Part shown: positions 16,574-26,681 of the stretch, piece after piece | How positions within the stretch are numbered: the stretch's first letter is position 1 | Layout: every line of letters starts with the position of its first letter | Assembly (NCBI RefSeq): GCF_022846655.1 | Contig: NZ_AP025667.1 | Coordinates: forward strand, 4,625,001 to 4,689,000 | Length of the DNA: 64,000 nucleotides | Direction: 5' to 3' | Source of the DNA: Streptomyces seoulensis | Lineage (GTDB): Bacteria; Actinomycetota; Actinomycetes; Streptomycetales; Streptomycetaceae | Notes under the pieces: generated by a model | Told to the model about the DNA's origin: nothing | Seen by the model: the letters and a program-made list of their open reading frames with translations, nothing else | Database searches by the model: none | Program-made: the position numbers and the translations under genes

Positions 16574-17602
16574 TCACGCAAGGGTTTGTGACGTATCCCC
16601 GAGGGTGGCGACGAGCACGGCCTTGATGGTGTGCATCCGGTTCTCCGCCTCGTCGAAGACCACCGAGTGCTCGGACTCGAAGACCTCGTCGCTGACCTCC
16701 AGCTCGGTCAGTCCGTACCGTTCGTGGATCTCGCGGCCGATGGCGGTGCCGAGGTCGTGGAAGGCGGGCAGGCAGTGCAGGAAGCGCACGTCCGGGTTGC
16801 CGGTGGCGCGCAGCACGTCCATGGTCACGGCGTAGGGGCCGAGCAGGGCGATGCGCTCGTCCCAGACCTGCTTGGGCTCCCCCATCGACACCCACACGTC
16901 GGTGGCGACGAAGTCGGCGCCGCGCACGCCCTCCTTCACGTCCTCGGTGAGGGTGACGCGGGCGCCGGAGGACTCGGCGAGCTGCCGGGCCAGCGCGACG
17001 ATGGTCTCGTCGGGCCAGAGCAGCCGGGGCGCGACGATGCGCACGTCCATGCCGAGCAGGGCGCCGGTGACCAGGTAGGAGTTGCCCATGTTGTACCGGG
17101 CGTCGCCGAGGTAGGCGAAGGCGATGCGGTCCAGCGGCTTGTCGCTGTGCTCGGTCATGGTGAGCAGGTCGGCCAGCATCTGGGTGGGGTGCCACTCGTC
17201 GGTGAGCCCGTTGTAGACGGGGACGCCCGCGTGCGCGGCCAGTTCCTCGACGACGCCCTGGCCGTGCCCCCGGTACTCGATGGCGTCGTACATCCGGCCC
17301 AGCACGCGGGCGGTGTCCTTGACGGACTCCTTGTGCCCGATCTGGGAGCCGGCCGGGTCGAGGTAGGTGGTGTGGGCACCCTGGTCGGCGGCGGCCACCT
17401 CGAAGGCGCAGCGGGTGCGCGTGGAGGTCTTCTCGAAGATCAGGGCGATGTTCCGCCCGGTGAGGTACCGCGTCTCGGCGCCGGCCCGCTTGGCCGCCTT
17501 CAGCTCGGCGGCCAGCGCGAGCAGCCCGCGGAACTCCTCGGCCGTGAAGTCCAGCTCCTTGAGGAAGTGGCGGCCGGTGAGGGCGGTCGGGACTGTCGCC
17601 AT
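16574..17602 (-). CDS. arcB: ornithine carbamoyltransferase (catabolic, ADI pathway)
   Basis: 342 residues. Converts citrulline plus phosphate to ornithine and carbamoyl phosphate (reversible). Carbamoyl phosphate binding STRTR at 60-64, HPTQ near 137, catalytic HCLPA near 275. The long C-terminal form and its place directly after arcA indicate the catabolic enzyme rather than biosynthetic ArgF. Cytoplasmic, trimeric in relatives. The 121-bp gap to arcA contains AT-rich sequence with candidate ArgR boxes, so arcB may have its own promoter. Carbamate kinase is not in the window. Confidence 0.93.
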   Translation of the reverse strand: MATVPTALTGRHFLKELDFTAEEFRGLLALAAELKAAKRAGAETRYLTGRNIALIFEKTSTRTRCAFEVAAADQGAHTTYLDPAGSQIGHKESVKDTARVLGRMYDAIEYRGHGQGVVEELAAHAGVPVYNGLTDEWHPTQMLADLLTMTEHSDKPLDRIAFAYLGDARYNMGNSYLVTGALLGMDVRIVAPRLLWPDETIVALARQLAESSGARVTLTEDVKEGVRGADFVATDVWVSMGEPKQVWDERIALLGPYAVTMDVLRATGNPDVRFLHCLPAFHDLGTAIGREIHERYGLTELEVSDEVFESEHSVVFDEAENRMHTIKAVLVATLGDTSQTLA

Positions 17603-17655
17603 GGGGGCGCTCCAGGGGTTACGCGGTGCACTGACTCCGGAATTCTATACGAGTA

Positions 17656-17693
17656 TCGGCATTTCTATTCGGCTCGCAGCATGATTATGCGGA
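17656..17693. promoter_or_regulatory. candidate tandem ArgR (ARG) boxes upstream of arcB
   Basis: Two 18-bp half-operators with cores CAT-TTCT-ATT (17660-17669) and CAT-GATT-ATG (17680-17689), centres 20 bp apart. ARG boxes have the core CAT-N4-ATG and come in pairs 2-3 bp apart, so core and spacing both fit. The region is unusually AT-rich for the genome and lies 54-91 bases before the arcB start. Confidence 0.4.
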
Positions 17694-17723
17694 GACTCAC
17701 ACGGCGGACCCGCCGGGACCCGC

Positions 17724-18947
17724 TCACACGGCGGCCCGCTCCACCGGGCAGCTCATGCAGCGCGGCCCGCCTCTCCCCCGGCCCAGCTCACTGCCCGGGA
17801 TCTCGATCACCTCGATGCCCTGCTTGCGCAGATGCGTGTTGGTGGTGGCGTTGCGCTCGTAGGCCACGACGACTCCGGGCTCGACGGCGAGCACGTTGCA
17901 GCCGTCGTCCCACTGCTCGCGCTCGGCGGCGTGCACGTCCTGGGTAGCGGTGAGCACCCGGATCTCACCGAGGCCGAGGGCGGCGGCGATGGCCCGGTGC
18001 ATGTGCTCCGGCGGGTGGTCGGTGACCTTCAGCTCACGCTCTCCGACGCCGGGCTCGATGGTGTACGAGCGCAGCATGCCGAGCCCTGCGTACTGGGTGA
18101 AGGTGTCGCCGTCGACCATGGTCATCACCGTGTCGAGGTGCATGAAGGCGCGCCGCTTGGGCATGTCCAGCGCCACGATGGTCCGCGCGGAGCCGGCCGC
18201 GAACAGCTTGTGCGCGAGCATCTCCACGGCCTGGGGCGTGGTGCGCTCGCTCATCCCGATCAGCACGGCGCCGTTGCCGATCACCAGCACGTCGCCGCCC
18301 TCGATGGTGGAGGGGTAGTCGGCCTGGCCGCGCGACCAGATGTTGAAGTCCTCCTTCCCGAACAGCGGGTGGTGCCGGTAGATCGCCTCGAAGTGCACGG
18401 TCTCGCGCTGCCGGGCGGGCCAGCGCATGGCGTTGATGGAGACACCGTCGTAGATCCACGCCGAGGTGTCACGGGTGAAGAGGTGGTTGGGCAGCGGGCC
18501 CAGCAGGAAGTCGTCCAGCTCCATGACGTGGAAGCGGACCGACGCGGGCTCGGGGTGGCCCGCCAGGAACTCCCGCTTGGTCATGCCGCCGACCAGGGCC
18601 TCGGCCAGTTCGGCGGGGGCCATCGCGTCGAAGGCGGTGCGCAGGTGGTCGGTGGCGAGCGGGCCGTACTCCTTCTCGTCGAAGACGCGGTCCAGGACCA
18701 GGGCCCGGGCCTCCGGGAGGGCCAGGGTCTCGGTGAGCAGGTCACCGAAGAGGTGCACGGCGACCCCCCGGTCGCGCAGGACGTCGGCGAACCCGTCGTG
18801 CTCGGCGCGCGCCCGGCGCACCCACAGCAGGTCGTCGAAGAGGAGGGCGTCCTTGTTGCTGGGGGTGAGGCGCTTGAGTTCGAGGTCGGGCCGGTGCAGG
18901 ATCACCCGTTGCAGCCGCCCGGCCTCGGATTCGACGTGGAATGCCAT
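17724..18947 (-). CDS. arcA: arginine deiminase
   Basis: 407 residues. Hydrolyses arginine to citrulline and ammonia. Guanidine-modifying enzyme fold with [28 protein letters not shown] and the C-terminal GGPRCMSCP, whose Cys397 is the nucleophile. The start [10 protein letters not shown] is chosen by family length; GGATGAAGG lies upstream. First gene of arcA-arcB-permease. The pathway gives one ATP per arginine under energy or oxygen limitation. Confidence 0.95.
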   Translation of the reverse strand: MAFHVESEAGRLQRVILHRPDLELKRLTPSNKDALLFDDLLWVRRARAEHDGFADVLRDRGVAVHLFGDLLTETLALPEARALVLDRVFDEKEYGPLATDHLRTAFDAMAPAELAEALVGGMTKREFLAGHPEPASVRFHVMELDDFLLGPLPNHLFTRDTSAWIYDGVSINAMRWPARQRETVHFEAIYRHHPLFGKEDFNIWSRGQADYPSTIEGGDVLVIGNGAVLIGMSERTTPQAVEMLAHKLFAAGSARTIVALDMPKRRAFMHLDTVMTMVDGDTFTQYAGLGMLRSYTIEPGVGERELKVTDHPPEHMHRAIAAALGLGEIRVLTATQDVHAAEREQWDDGCNVLAVEPGVVVAYERNATTNTHLRKQGIEVIEIPGSELGRGRGGPRCMSCPVERAAV

Positions 18948-19161
18948 GCCTTCATCCTGGCCGTCCGCGACCGGGTTCACGCGCTTCCCGACCGTTTCCG
19001 CGCCCTTGTTTCCGTCGTGGCGACGTGAAGCGGGGGCGGTCTCCCGCGGCGCGTGCTCGGAGAGTGACAGGTGGCGCACGCGTGGTTCCCGTGGTCCGTA
19101 CCTGGTGGTACACACAGCGGGTGCACGTGTTCCTGTCCGCCAGCAGGAAGGTTGCTCCCGC

Positions 19162-20529
19162 ATGTCCGCATCACGACGTCAGGTCCTGGCCTCCGCGAGC
19201 GCGGTGGGGGCGGGTATCGCCTTCACCGGAGCGTTGTCCGAGCTCTTCGCGGGCACCGCAGCCGCCCAGCCGCTGGGCCGCACCGGTTACGGCCCGCTCG
19301 TCCCCGACCCGGACGGTCTGCTCGATCTGCCGAAGGGGTTCCGCTACCGGGTGCTCTCCCGCGAGGGCGATCCCCTGCGCTCCGGCGAGGGTCCGGTGCC
19401 GTCCAACCACGACGGCATGGCCGCCTTCGCGGGCCGGGACGGCCGCACCCACCTCGTCCGCAATCACGAGAACCGCCCCACCGCCAGGATCCGCGTCCCC
19501 GCCGTCGAGGGCCTGACCTACGACCCCGAGGGCCACGGCGGCTGTACGGCCCTGACGCTGGACTCCCGCGATCGCGTCCTGTCCGAACGGGTCGCCATCG
19601 CCGGCACGGCCGTCAACTGCGCGGGCGGCCGCACCCCCTGGGACACCTGGCTGACCTGCGAGGAGACCGAGGACCGGGCGGGCGACAACGGCCACACCAA
19701 GGACCACGGCTTCATCTTCGAGGTCCACCCCACCGACCCGCACCGCACCGGCGCCGTCCCGCTGACCGCGATGGGCCGCTTCCAGCACGAGGCGATCGCC
19801 GTCGACCCCGGACGCGGTGTGGTCTACGAGACCGAGGACGCCTTCCTCAAGCCGTTCGGGCTGTTCTACCGCTTCCTGCCCGAGAAGCCGCTGGGCGGTG
19901 TCGGTTCGCTCCGCGCGGGCGGGCGTCTGCAGGCGATGCGGGTGCCGGGCGTGCCGGACCTGTCGGCGGTCCGGGAGACGGGAGCCGCCTTCGACGGCAT
20001 CGAGTGGGTGGACGTCCCCGACCCGCTGGCCGCCACCACCCCGACCCGGCTGCAGGACTACGGCCCGCGCGGCATCACCCACGCGCAGAAGCTGGAGGGC
20101 TGCTACTGGGGCGGCTCCTGCGTGTACTTCGTGTCGTCCTTCGCGCACAGCGCGGAGGGCTCCGCCGCCGACCACTTCGGCCAGATCTGGCGGTACGACC
20201 CGCGACGCCGCCGCCTCACCCTGGTGATCGTCTTCGGCCCCGACACCGACGTGCGGTTGCCCGGCGAGTCCCCGGACAACATCTGTCTCGCCCCCAGCGG
20301 CGGCCTGATGGTCTGCGAGGACGGCAACGGCGCCCAGCACGTCTTCGGCGTCACGCGCGGCGGCGAGGTGTACGCGATGGCCCGCGGCAGGCAGAACACC
20401 GGCACCCCGGAGAAGCCGGAGTGGGGCGAGTTCGCGGGCGTCACCTTCTCGCCGGACGGCGGCACGATGTACGTCAACTGCTACACACCGGGCACCACCT
20501 TCGCGGTGACCGGGCCCTGGCGGAGGTAG
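19162..20529 (+). CDS. Tat-exported PhoX/DUF839-family phosphatase-like protein
   Basis: 455 residues. A Tat signal ([20 protein letters not shown], cleavage near ...TAAAQP) precedes a beta-propeller domain of the DUF839/PhoX type: [24 protein letters not shown] near 165, [19 protein letters not shown] near 198, [40 protein letters not shown] near 372. PhoX enzymes are Ca/Fe-dependent alkaline phosphatases outside the membrane. This is one of the shorter forms. The E/H ligand positions look preserved, but activity is inferred. Monocistronic. Confidence 0.85.
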   Translation: MSASRRQVLASASAVGAGIAFTGALSELFAGTAAAQPLGRTGYGPLVPDPDGLLDLPKGFRYRVLSREGDPLRSGEGPVPSNHDGMAAFAGRDGRTHLVRNHENRPTARIRVPAVEGLTYDPEGHGGCTALTLDSRDRVLSERVAIAGTAVNCAGGRTPWDTWLTCEETEDRAGDNGHTKDHGFIFEVHPTDPHRTGAVPLTAMGRFQHEAIAVDPGRGVVYETEDAFLKPFGLFYRFLPEKPLGGVGSLRAGGRLQAMRVPGVPDLSAVRETGAAFDGIEWVDVPDPLAATTPTRLQDYGPRGITHAQKLEGCYWGGSCVYFVSSFAHSAEGSAADHFGQIWRYDPRRRRLTLVIVFGPDTDVRLPGESPDNICLAPSGGLMVCEDGNGAQHVFGVTRGGEVYAMARGRQNTGTPEKPEWGEFAGVTFSPDGGTMYVNCYTPGTTFAVTGPWRR

Positions 20530-20543
20530 GCCCCCGCCAGGGC
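20514..20543. terminator. hairpin at the end of the PhoX-like gene
   Basis: 10-bp stem GCCCTGGCGG (20514-20523) with CCGCCAGGGC (20534-20543) and a 10-nt loop. It overlaps the PhoX stop codon and precedes the convergent pnkp stop. Confidence 0.5.
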
Positions 20544-20553
20544 GGCCGGTGGA

Positions 20554-23097
20554 CTACAGGCGCGGGTCCACCGGCTCCGACTCCAGCGCGAGTACGCCGA
20601 ACACCGCCTCGTGGACCCGCCACAGCGGTTCCCCGTCGGCGAGCCGGTCCAGGGCCTCAAGGCCGAGGGCGTACTCGCGCAGCGCCAGCGACCGCTTGTG
20701 GTTGAGGAACCGGCGGCGCAGCTTGGCCAGGTTCTCCGGGCGCGTGTACTCGGGACCGTAGATGATCCGCAGGTACTCGCGGCCACGGCACTTGATGCCC
20801 GGCTGCACCAGCCGGCCCTGCTCGTCGCGGACGAGGGCGCCGAGCGGCTTGACGACCATGCCCTCGCCGCCCCGGCCGGTCATCTCCAGCCACCAGTCGA
20901 CACCCGCCCGCACCGACTCCGGGTCGCCGGTGTCGACGTACAGGCGCCGGGTGGTCTGGAGCAGGCCGGAGCCGTCGTGCTCCACCAGCCGGTCCAACAG
21001 GGCGAGTTGCTCGTCGTGCGGGAGCCCGGCCAGATTGCGGCCGCGCACCGCGAGGAGCTGGAAGGGGGCGAGCCGGACGCCCTCCAGGCCCTCGGTGGTC
21101 CAGCAGTAGCGGCGGTAGACGTCGGTGAACGCGGCCGCGTCGGCGGCGCGTTCACGCTGCCGGGTCAGGAGCGCGGACACGTCGGCGCCACGGGCCCCGG
21201 CCGCCTCCAGCGCGGCGAGCGCCGGCGGGAACACGGCGCCGGAGGCGGCGCCCACGGCGGCGTACTGGCGGCGCAGCAGTCCCTGCGCCTTGAGCGACCA
21301 CGGCATCAACTCGGCGTCCAGCAGCAGCCAGTCGGTGTCGAGCCGCTCCCACAGGTCCGCCTCGGTGATCGCCGAGCGGAGCCGGTCGAGTATCTCCTCG
21401 GTCACCGTGCCGTCGTCGAAGAACGGGCGGCCGGTGCGGGTGTACAGGGCGCCCGTGGGCCCCTCGGGCACACCGAACCGCTCGGCGGCCGTCGCCGCGT
21501 CCCGGCACACCAGGACCACGGCCCGCGAACCCATGTGCTTCTCCTCGCACACCACCCGCTCGACCCCGTCCCGCGCGTACTGTGCGAACGCCTCGGCCGG
21601 GTGCTCCAGGTAGCCGTCCTCCTGGGAGGTGGGCGTCGGCGCCATGGTGGGCGGGAGGTACGGCAGCAGACGCGGGTCGACGGCGAAGCGGCTCATGACC
21701 TCGAGGGCGGCGGCCGCGTTCTCCTCGCGGACCGCGACGCGGCCCGCGTACCGGGTCTCCACACCGCCGCGGCCGCGTACGTCGGCCAGGTCCAGCGGCC
21801 GTCCGTCGTGGCCGCCGGGCGCGTCGACGCGCAGCGGCCGGACCGGCTCGTACCAGGTCCGCTCGGCGGGGACGTCCACCACCTCGCGCTCCGGCCAGCG
21901 CAGCGCGGTCAGCTTGCCGCCGAAGACGGCGCCGGTGTCCAGGCAGATGGTGTTGTTGAGCCACGTGGCTTCCGGGACCGGGGTGTGGCCGTAGACCACT
22001 GCGGCACGGCCCCGGTAGTCCTCGGCCCAGGGGTAGCGCACGGGCAGCCCGAACTCGTCGGTCTCGCCGGTGGTCTCGCCGTACAGGGCGTGCGAGCGGA
22101 CCCGGCCCGAGGTGCGGCCGTGGTACTTCTCCGGCAGGCCCGCGTGGCACACCACGAGACGCCCGCCGTCGAGGACGTAGTGGCTGACCAGCCCGTCGAT
22201 GAAGCGGCGCACCTCGTCCTTGAACTCCTCGCTCTCGCCCTCCATCTGGGCGACGGTCTCGGCGAGGCCGTGGGTGTGCTGGACGGTGCGGCCCTTGAGG
22301 TGGCGGCCGAACTTGTTCTCGTGGTTGCCCGGCACGCACAGCGCGGTCCCGGCCGCGACCATGCCCATCACGCGCCGCAGCACGGCGGGACTGTCCGGGC
22401 CCCGGTCGACCAGGTCGCCGACGAACACGGCGGTACGGCCCTCGGGGTGCACACCGTCGGAGTAGCCCAACTTGACCAGCAGCGACTCCAGTTCAGCGAA
22501 GCAGCCGTGGATGTCGCCGATGATGTCGAACGGGCCGGTGAGGTGGGTGAGGTCGTTGTACCGCTTCTCGGTGACGATGGTGGCGGCCTCCACCTCGGCC
22601 ACCCCGCGCAGCACGTGCACCTTGCGGAAGCCCTCGCGCTCCAGGTGCCGCAGGGAGCGGCGGAGTTCGCGGGAGTGGCGCTGGATCACCCGGCGGGGCA
22701 TGCCCGCGCGGTCGGCGCGGGCCGCGTTGCGCTCGGCGCACACCTCCTCGGGCACGTCGAGCACGATGGCGATGGGCAGCACGTCGTACTTCTTGGCGAG
22801 GTCGATCAACTGGCGCCGGGCGTCCGGCTGGACGCTGGTGGCATCGACGACGGTACGGCGGCCGGCCGCGAGCCGCTTGCCCGCGATGTAGTGCAGGACG
22901 TCGAAGGCGTCCCTGGTCGCGCTCTGGTCGTTCTCGTCGTCGGCGACGAGTCCCCGGCAGAAGTCGGAGGAGATCACTTCGGTGGGCGCGAAGTGCCTTC
23001 GGGCGAAGGTCGACTTGCCGGAGCCGGTGGCGCCGACGAGGACGACGAGGGAGAGGTCGGTGACGGGCAGCGCCCGTCCCGTGCGGGTCTCGGTCAT
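20554..23097 (-). CDS. pnkp: polynucleotide kinase-phosphatase-ligase (bacterial Pnkp)
   Basis: 847 residues, the standard length. Three modules: an N-terminal kinase with P-loop GATGSGKST (22-30) that phosphorylates RNA 5'-OH ends; a central metallophosphoesterase with GDIHG (near 194), GDLVDRG (near 228) and GNHENK (near 257) that removes 2',3'-cyclic and 3' phosphates; and a C-terminal adenylyltransferase with motif I KHMGSR (Lys near 520). With Hen1 it repairs ribotoxin-cleaved RNA, Hen1 methylating the 2'-OH before ligation so that the product resists re-cleavage. ATG 23097 overlaps the hen1 stop (ATGA), so the two are translationally coupled. Confidence 0.95.
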   Translation of the reverse strand: MTETRTGRALPVTDLSLVVLVGATGSGKSTFARRHFAPTEVISSDFCRGLVADDENDQSATRDAFDVLHYIAGKRLAAGRRTVVDATSVQPDARRQLIDLAKKYDVLPIAIVLDVPEEVCAERNAARADRAGMPRRVIQRHSRELRRSLRHLEREGFRKVHVLRGVAEVEAATIVTEKRYNDLTHLTGPFDIIGDIHGCFAELESLLVKLGYSDGVHPEGRTAVFVGDLVDRGPDSPAVLRRVMGMVAAGTALCVPGNHENKFGRHLKGRTVQHTHGLAETVAQMEGESEEFKDEVRRFIDGLVSHYVLDGGRLVVCHAGLPEKYHGRTSGRVRSHALYGETTGETDEFGLPVRYPWAEDYRGRAAVVYGHTPVPEATWLNNTICLDTGAVFGGKLTALRWPEREVVDVPAERTWYEPVRPLRVDAPGGHDGRPLDLADVRGRGGVETRYAGRVAVREENAAAALEVMSRFAVDPRLLPYLPPTMAPTPTSQEDGYLEHPAEAFAQYARDGVERVVCEEKHMGSRAVVLVCRDAATAAERFGVPEGPTGALYTRTGRPFFDDGTVTEEILDRLRSAITEADLWERLDTDWLLLDAELMPWSLKAQGLLRRQYAAVGAASGAVFPPALAALEAAGARGADVSALLTRQRERAADAAAFTDVYRRYCWTTEGLEGVRLAPFQLLAVRGRNLAGLPHDEQLALLDRLVEHDGSGLLQTTRRLYVDTGDPESVRAGVDWWLEMTGRGGEGMVVKPLGALVRDEQGRLVQPGIKCRGREYLRIIYGPEYTRPENLAKLRRRFLNHKRSLALREYALGLEALDRLADGEPLWRVHEAVFGVLALESEPVDPRL

Positions 23098-24569
23098 GCG
23101 GCCTTCGCCTCCTTCTTGTCCTGCTCGGTGGTGTCGCGGTGGAACAGGGCCATCTGGGTGGGCGGTCCCACCTCGGGGTCGTCGGGCCCGACGGGGCGGA
23201 ACTCGACGGTGTAGCCGTACCGTCCGGCGACCTCGGCCGCCCAGGTGCGGAACTCCTCGCGGGTCCACTCGAAGCGGTGGTCGCCGTGCCGGACGTGCCC
23301 GGCGGGCAGGCTCTCCCAGCGGACGTTGTACTCGACGTTCGGCGTGGTCACGAGGACCGTGCGCGGGCGGGCAGCGCCGAACACGGCGTACTCCAGGGCG
23401 GGCAGCCGGGGCAGGTCGAGGTGCTCGATCACCTCGCTGAGCACGGCCGCGTCGTACCCGGTGAGCCGCTTGTCGGTGTAGGTGAGCGAGCCCTGGAGCA
23501 GGTGGACGCGGGACGCCTGGCGCTCGCCCATGCGGTCCAGCCCCAGGCGCCGGGCGGCGATGGCGAGGGCGCGCGCGGACACGTCGACGCCGGTGATCTC
23601 GGTGAACCGCACGTCCCGCAGCAGCTCCCGCACGAGGTGGCCCTCGCCGCAGCCGAGGTCGAGCACCCGTGCGGCGCCGGCCTCGCGCAGTCCGGTGAGG
23701 ATCGCCTCCCGGCGCTGCACCGCGAGCGGGGTGGACCGGGGTTCGGCCTCGGCCTCCGCCTCCACGGCGTTGTCGATGTCCTCGACCTCGCTGTCGTCGG
23801 TCTCGGCCAGGCGCACCAGCTCCAGCCGCTCCATCGCCTGCCGGGTCAGCGACCAGCGGCGGGAGAGGTAGCGGTTGGTGATCAGGCGGTGCTCGGGGTG
23901 GCCGGGCAGCCAGCCCTCACCGGCGCGCAGCAGCTTGTCGACCTCGTCGGGGGCGACCCAGTAGTGCTTGGCGTCGTCCAGCACCGGCAGCAGGACGTAG
24001 AGGTGGCGCAGTGCCTCGGCGAGGGTGAGCTTCTCCGACTCCAGCACCAGGCGGATGTAGCGCGAGTCGCCCCAGTCGGGGAACTCGGCGTCCAGGGCGA
24101 CCGGTTCGGCGGTGACGTCCCAGCCGAGCGGGGCGAACAGGGCGCGCACCAGGTCCGGGCCGCCCTTCGCGGCGACGGCGGGCACCTCGATGCGCAGCGG
24201 CAGCGGGGCGGCGGCGCGCTCCGGGCGTGCCTTGCACACACCGCGCAGGGCGGTGGAGAAGACGGCGCTCAGGGCGACGGCCAGGAGCGAGGAGGCCGCG
24301 TAGGGGCGGTCGTTGACGTACTGGCCGAGGGCCGCGTCGGGGGCGCCGCCCCGGCCCTTGCCCTTGCCGCGCCGGATCAGCGCGATGGGATCGACCTCCA
24401 GCAGCAGCGCGGCCGTGCAGCGCTCGACCTCCGCCTCGGGGTAGAAGACGTGCGCGGTCCCGTGGGACGTGCTGAACGTCTGGGCGTTGCCCGGGTTCTT
24501 GTGCAGCAGATACCCGAGGTCGGTGGCGGGGACGGCGGCCGTGCCGCTCGTGGAGATCGTCAGGAACAC
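23094..24569 (-). CDS. hen1: 3'-terminal RNA ribose 2'-O-methyltransferase Hen1
   Basis: 491 residues. The N-terminal half (about 1-240, VFLTISTSGT, NPGNAQTFSTSHGTAHVFYPE) is the Hen1 domain needed to activate Pnkp ligase in relatives. The C-terminal half is a SAM methyltransferase with VLDLGCGEGHL near 303, SEVIEHLDL near 380 (metal-binding EVIEH) and HGDHRFEWTREEF with further metal-binding His. GTG 24569 is the only start matching the family N-terminus. First gene of a two-gene operon, overlapping pnkp by 4 nt. Confidence 0.95.
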   Translation of the reverse strand: MFLTISTSGTAAVPATDLGYLLHKNPGNAQTFSTSHGTAHVFYPEAEVERCTAALLLEVDPIALIRRGKGKGRGGAPDAALGQYVNDRPYAASSLLAVALSAVFSTALRGVCKARPERAAAPLPLRIEVPAVAAKGGPDLVRALFAPLGWDVTAEPVALDAEFPDWGDSRYIRLVLESEKLTLAEALRHLYVLLPVLDDAKHYWVAPDEVDKLLRAGEGWLPGHPEHRLITNRYLSRRWSLTRQAMERLELVRLAETDDSEVEDIDNAVEAEAEAEPRSTPLAVQRREAILTGLREAGAARVLDLGCGEGHLVRELLRDVRFTEITGVDVSARALAIAARRLGLDRMGERQASRVHLLQGSLTYTDKRLTGYDAAVLSEVIEHLDLPRLPALEYAVFGAARPRTVLVTTPNVEYNVRWESLPAGHVRHGDHRFEWTREEFRTWAAEVAGRYGYTVEFRPVGPDDPEVGPPTQMALFHRDTTEQDKKEAKAA

Positions 24570-24681
24570 ATGAACGAGTCTCGCGGTAGGGAAGGCGCGT
24601 TGACCACCGCTTTTCCGGAGTCTGTGCACTGATTTCCGCGGGGCCGGCCGCACGGACGACGGCGGGCCCCGCGGGCGGGCG

Positions 24682-25605
24682 TCAGGACACCTGGGGCATG
24701 ACCTGGGCGGAGATCAGCTCCAGTTGGTCGAGGTCGTCGAGGTCGAGCATCTGGAAGTAGATCCGCTCGGAGCCGACCGCCTGGTAGCGGCCGATCTTCT
24801 CGACCACCTCGGCGGGGGTGCCGGCCAGGCCGTTGGCCTTCAGCTCGTCGACGTCGCGGCCGATGACGGCGGCACGGCGGGCCACCTCGGCGTCGTCCCG
24901 GCCGACGCAGGCGACCAGGGCGTTGGAGTAGACGAGGGAGTCGGGGGCGCGGCCGGCCTCCTCGGCGGCGGCACGGACCCGGCCGAACTGGCGCTCGGTG
25001 TCCTCGACGGAGGCGAAGGGGATGTTGAACTCGTCGGCGTACCGGGCGGCGAGGCGCGGGGTGCGCTTGGCGCCGTGACCGCCGATGAGCACCGGGACCT
25101 TGCGCTGGGCGGGCTTGGGCAGCGCGGGCGACTCGGTGAGGTCGTAGTAGGTGCCGTGGAAGTCGTAGGTCTTGCCGGCCTCGGTGGCCCACAGGCCGGT
25201 GACGACCTCGAGCTGTTCCTCCAGGCGGGCGAACTTCTCCTTCGGGAAGGGGATGCCGTACGCCTTGTGCTCCTCCTCGAACCAGCCCGCGCCGAGGCCG
25301 AGTTCGACCCGTCCGCCGGACATCTGGTCGACCTGGGCGACCTGGATGGCGAGCACGCCGGGCAGCCGGAAGGTGCCGGCGGTCATGAGGGTGCCGAGCC
25401 GGATGCGGCTGGTCTCGCGGGCGAGTCCGGCGAGCGTGATCCAGGCGTCGGTGGGGCCGGGCAGGCCGCTCACGTCACCCATGCGGAGGTAGTGGTCGGA
25501 GCGAAAGAAGGCGTCGAATCCGAGATCCTCGGTGGCCTTCGCCACGGTGAGCAAGGTGTCGTAGGTGGCCCCCTGCTGGGGCTCGGTGAAGATACGAAGG
25601 TCCAT
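24682..25605 (-). CDS. F420-dependent LLM-class oxidoreductase
   Basis: 307 residues, luciferase-like TIM barrel: MDLRIFTEPQQGATYD start, FFRSDHYLRMG near 38, LGLGAGWFEEEHKAYG near 105, PVLIGGHGAKRT near 170. Members with this N-terminus are F420-dependent reductases of unknown substrate. ATG 25605 is preferred over the in-frame ATG at 25614 because GGAGG lies between them. It is downstream of hen1's divergent partner region but on the same strand with no overlap, so it is an independent unit. Confidence 0.87.
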   Translation of the reverse strand: MDLRIFTEPQQGATYDTLLTVAKATEDLGFDAFFRSDHYLRMGDVSGLPGPTDAWITLAGLARETSRIRLGTLMTAGTFRLPGVLAIQVAQVDQMSGGRVELGLGAGWFEEEHKAYGIPFPKEKFARLEEQLEVVTGLWATEAGKTYDFHGTYYDLTESPALPKPAQRKVPVLIGGHGAKRTPRLAARYADEFNIPFASVEDTERQFGRVRAAAEEAGRAPDSLVYSNALVACVGRDDAEVARRAAVIGRDVDELKANGLAGTPAEVVEKIGRYQAVGSERIYFQMLDLDDLDQLELISAQVMPQVS

Positions 25606-25690
25606 GACCTCCATCCTGCACGTCATCGGCCCGGCGGACCGCATCGGCACCGCCGCGCGGGCCGGTACCGGCCAGGGCACCTCCGTCCGC

Positions 25691-26161
25691 TCAGCCCGGC
25701 TCCCCCTCCGGCAGCAGCTCCTCCCTGGCCGCCAGCTTGCGCAGCATCTCCAGGACCCGGTCGCGGGACTCGTCCGCCGCGTCGATGGCTTCCATGCACT
25801 GCCAGTACACCGCCTCGTCGGACGCGGCGCTGGCTATGCCGACCAGGGCCATGCCCACCTCGCCGAGCAGCCCGCACAGGCACAGCAGGGTCCGGCGCGC
25901 GTCGGCGAGCTCGGTGAGCCGGGCGGCGAGCAGCTCGCCGGTGTCCAGCTCGGGCGGGTCCAGCACCCCGCAGCCCCGCCCCGCCAGCTCCATCAGCCCC
26001 AGCGCCTCCCCCCGCAGCTCCGGCGGCCCGGACACCGCCAGCCTGCTGCCGATCGCCTGCGACAGGGCCTGCGCCTGCCACACCTCCCGCAGGGTCCCCG
26101 GCGCGTCGGCGCCCGCCACCAACGCCTCTCTGCTGATCCCGATGAGCCGTAACGCGTCCAT
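25691..26161 (-). CDS. DUF6099-like small helical protein with an early TTA codon
   Basis: 156 residues, all-helical, rich in Ala/Leu/Glu: QAQALSQAIGSRLAVSGPPELRGEALGLMELAGRG is the family-like core, followed by LDTGELLAARLTEL and an acidic C-terminus. Codon 4 is TTA (26150-26152), so expression should need the bldA tRNA, a hallmark of developmental or specialised-metabolism control. ATG 26161 is used because it gives the family N-terminus MDALRLIGISREAL. Function unknown. Confidence 0.65.
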   Translation of the reverse strand: MDALRLIGISREALVAGADAPGTLREVWQAQALSQAIGSRLAVSGPPELRGEALGLMELAGRGCGVLDPPELDTGELLAARLTELADARRTLLCLCGLLGEVGMALVGIASAASDEAVYWQCMEAIDAADESRDRVLEMLRKLAAREELLPEGEPG

Positions 26162-26336
26162 CCGCCGCCCCGTCCCCGTCCGTCCGTTCGACCGCACATA
26201 CGTCTTCACTACCCAGAGTGATGGCACTTGGGGCGAAAAGCCAGAGGAAGACGGAAATCTGTGGACAACAATTCGGAATCGACAGGGAAATTGACTCCGT
26301 AGAGTGATAGCGGAGCAGATCGGTCCGCTCCTTGGA

Positions 26337-26681
26337 TCAGGGCACGTCCCCGGCTCCCGGCACCGGGAACCGCCCCTCGTTCCGCTCGATCTTCGCCGCG
26401 AGGGCCGTCAGCGGGTCGATGCCCAGGACCTCGCACAGTTGGAGGAGGTAGGCGAGGACGTCGGCGACCTCGTCGGTGACGCGGTGGGCGGTGTCGGGGT
26501 CGGACATGACGCCGGCCGACTCGTCCGGGGTCAACCACTGGAAGATCTCGACCAGTTCGGCCGCCTCCACGCTGAGCGCGGAGACGAGGTTCTTGGGGGT
26601 GTGGTACGGCTGCCAGTTGCGGGCGGCGGCGAACTCGGCCAGCCTGCGCTGGAGTCCGGCCAGATCGGGGTGTTCGGTCAC
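26337..26681 (-). CDS. MazG-like nucleotide pyrophosphohydrolase
   Basis: 114 residues, the small all-alpha NTP-PPase fold (RS21-C6/MazG-like). Signature LSVEAAELVEIFQW (about 32-45, the E-E-x-x-E type metal site) and DEVADVLAYLLQLCEVLGID (about 70-89, second E-x2-D half). It likely hydrolyses non-canonical or excess dNTPs to the monophosphate and PPi. The GTG start overlaps the stop of the upstream AAA ATPase (GTGA), so the pair is translationally coupled. Confidence 0.87.
   Translation of the reverse strand: MTEHPDLAGLQRRLAEFAAARNWQPYHTPKNLVSALSVEAAELVEIFQWLTPDESAGVMSDPDTAHRVTDEVADVLAYLLQLCEVLGIDPLTALAAKIERNEGRFPVPGAGDVP

Noticed and set aside
20611..23214. 867-codon open frame antisense to pnkp
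   Set aside because: Shadow of the pnkp codon pattern; no ribosome binding site and no protein-like segments.
26300..26330. AGCGGA/TCCGCT hairpin near 26.3 kb
   Set aside because: Only a 6-bp stem with 9-nt loop; too weak to call a terminator.
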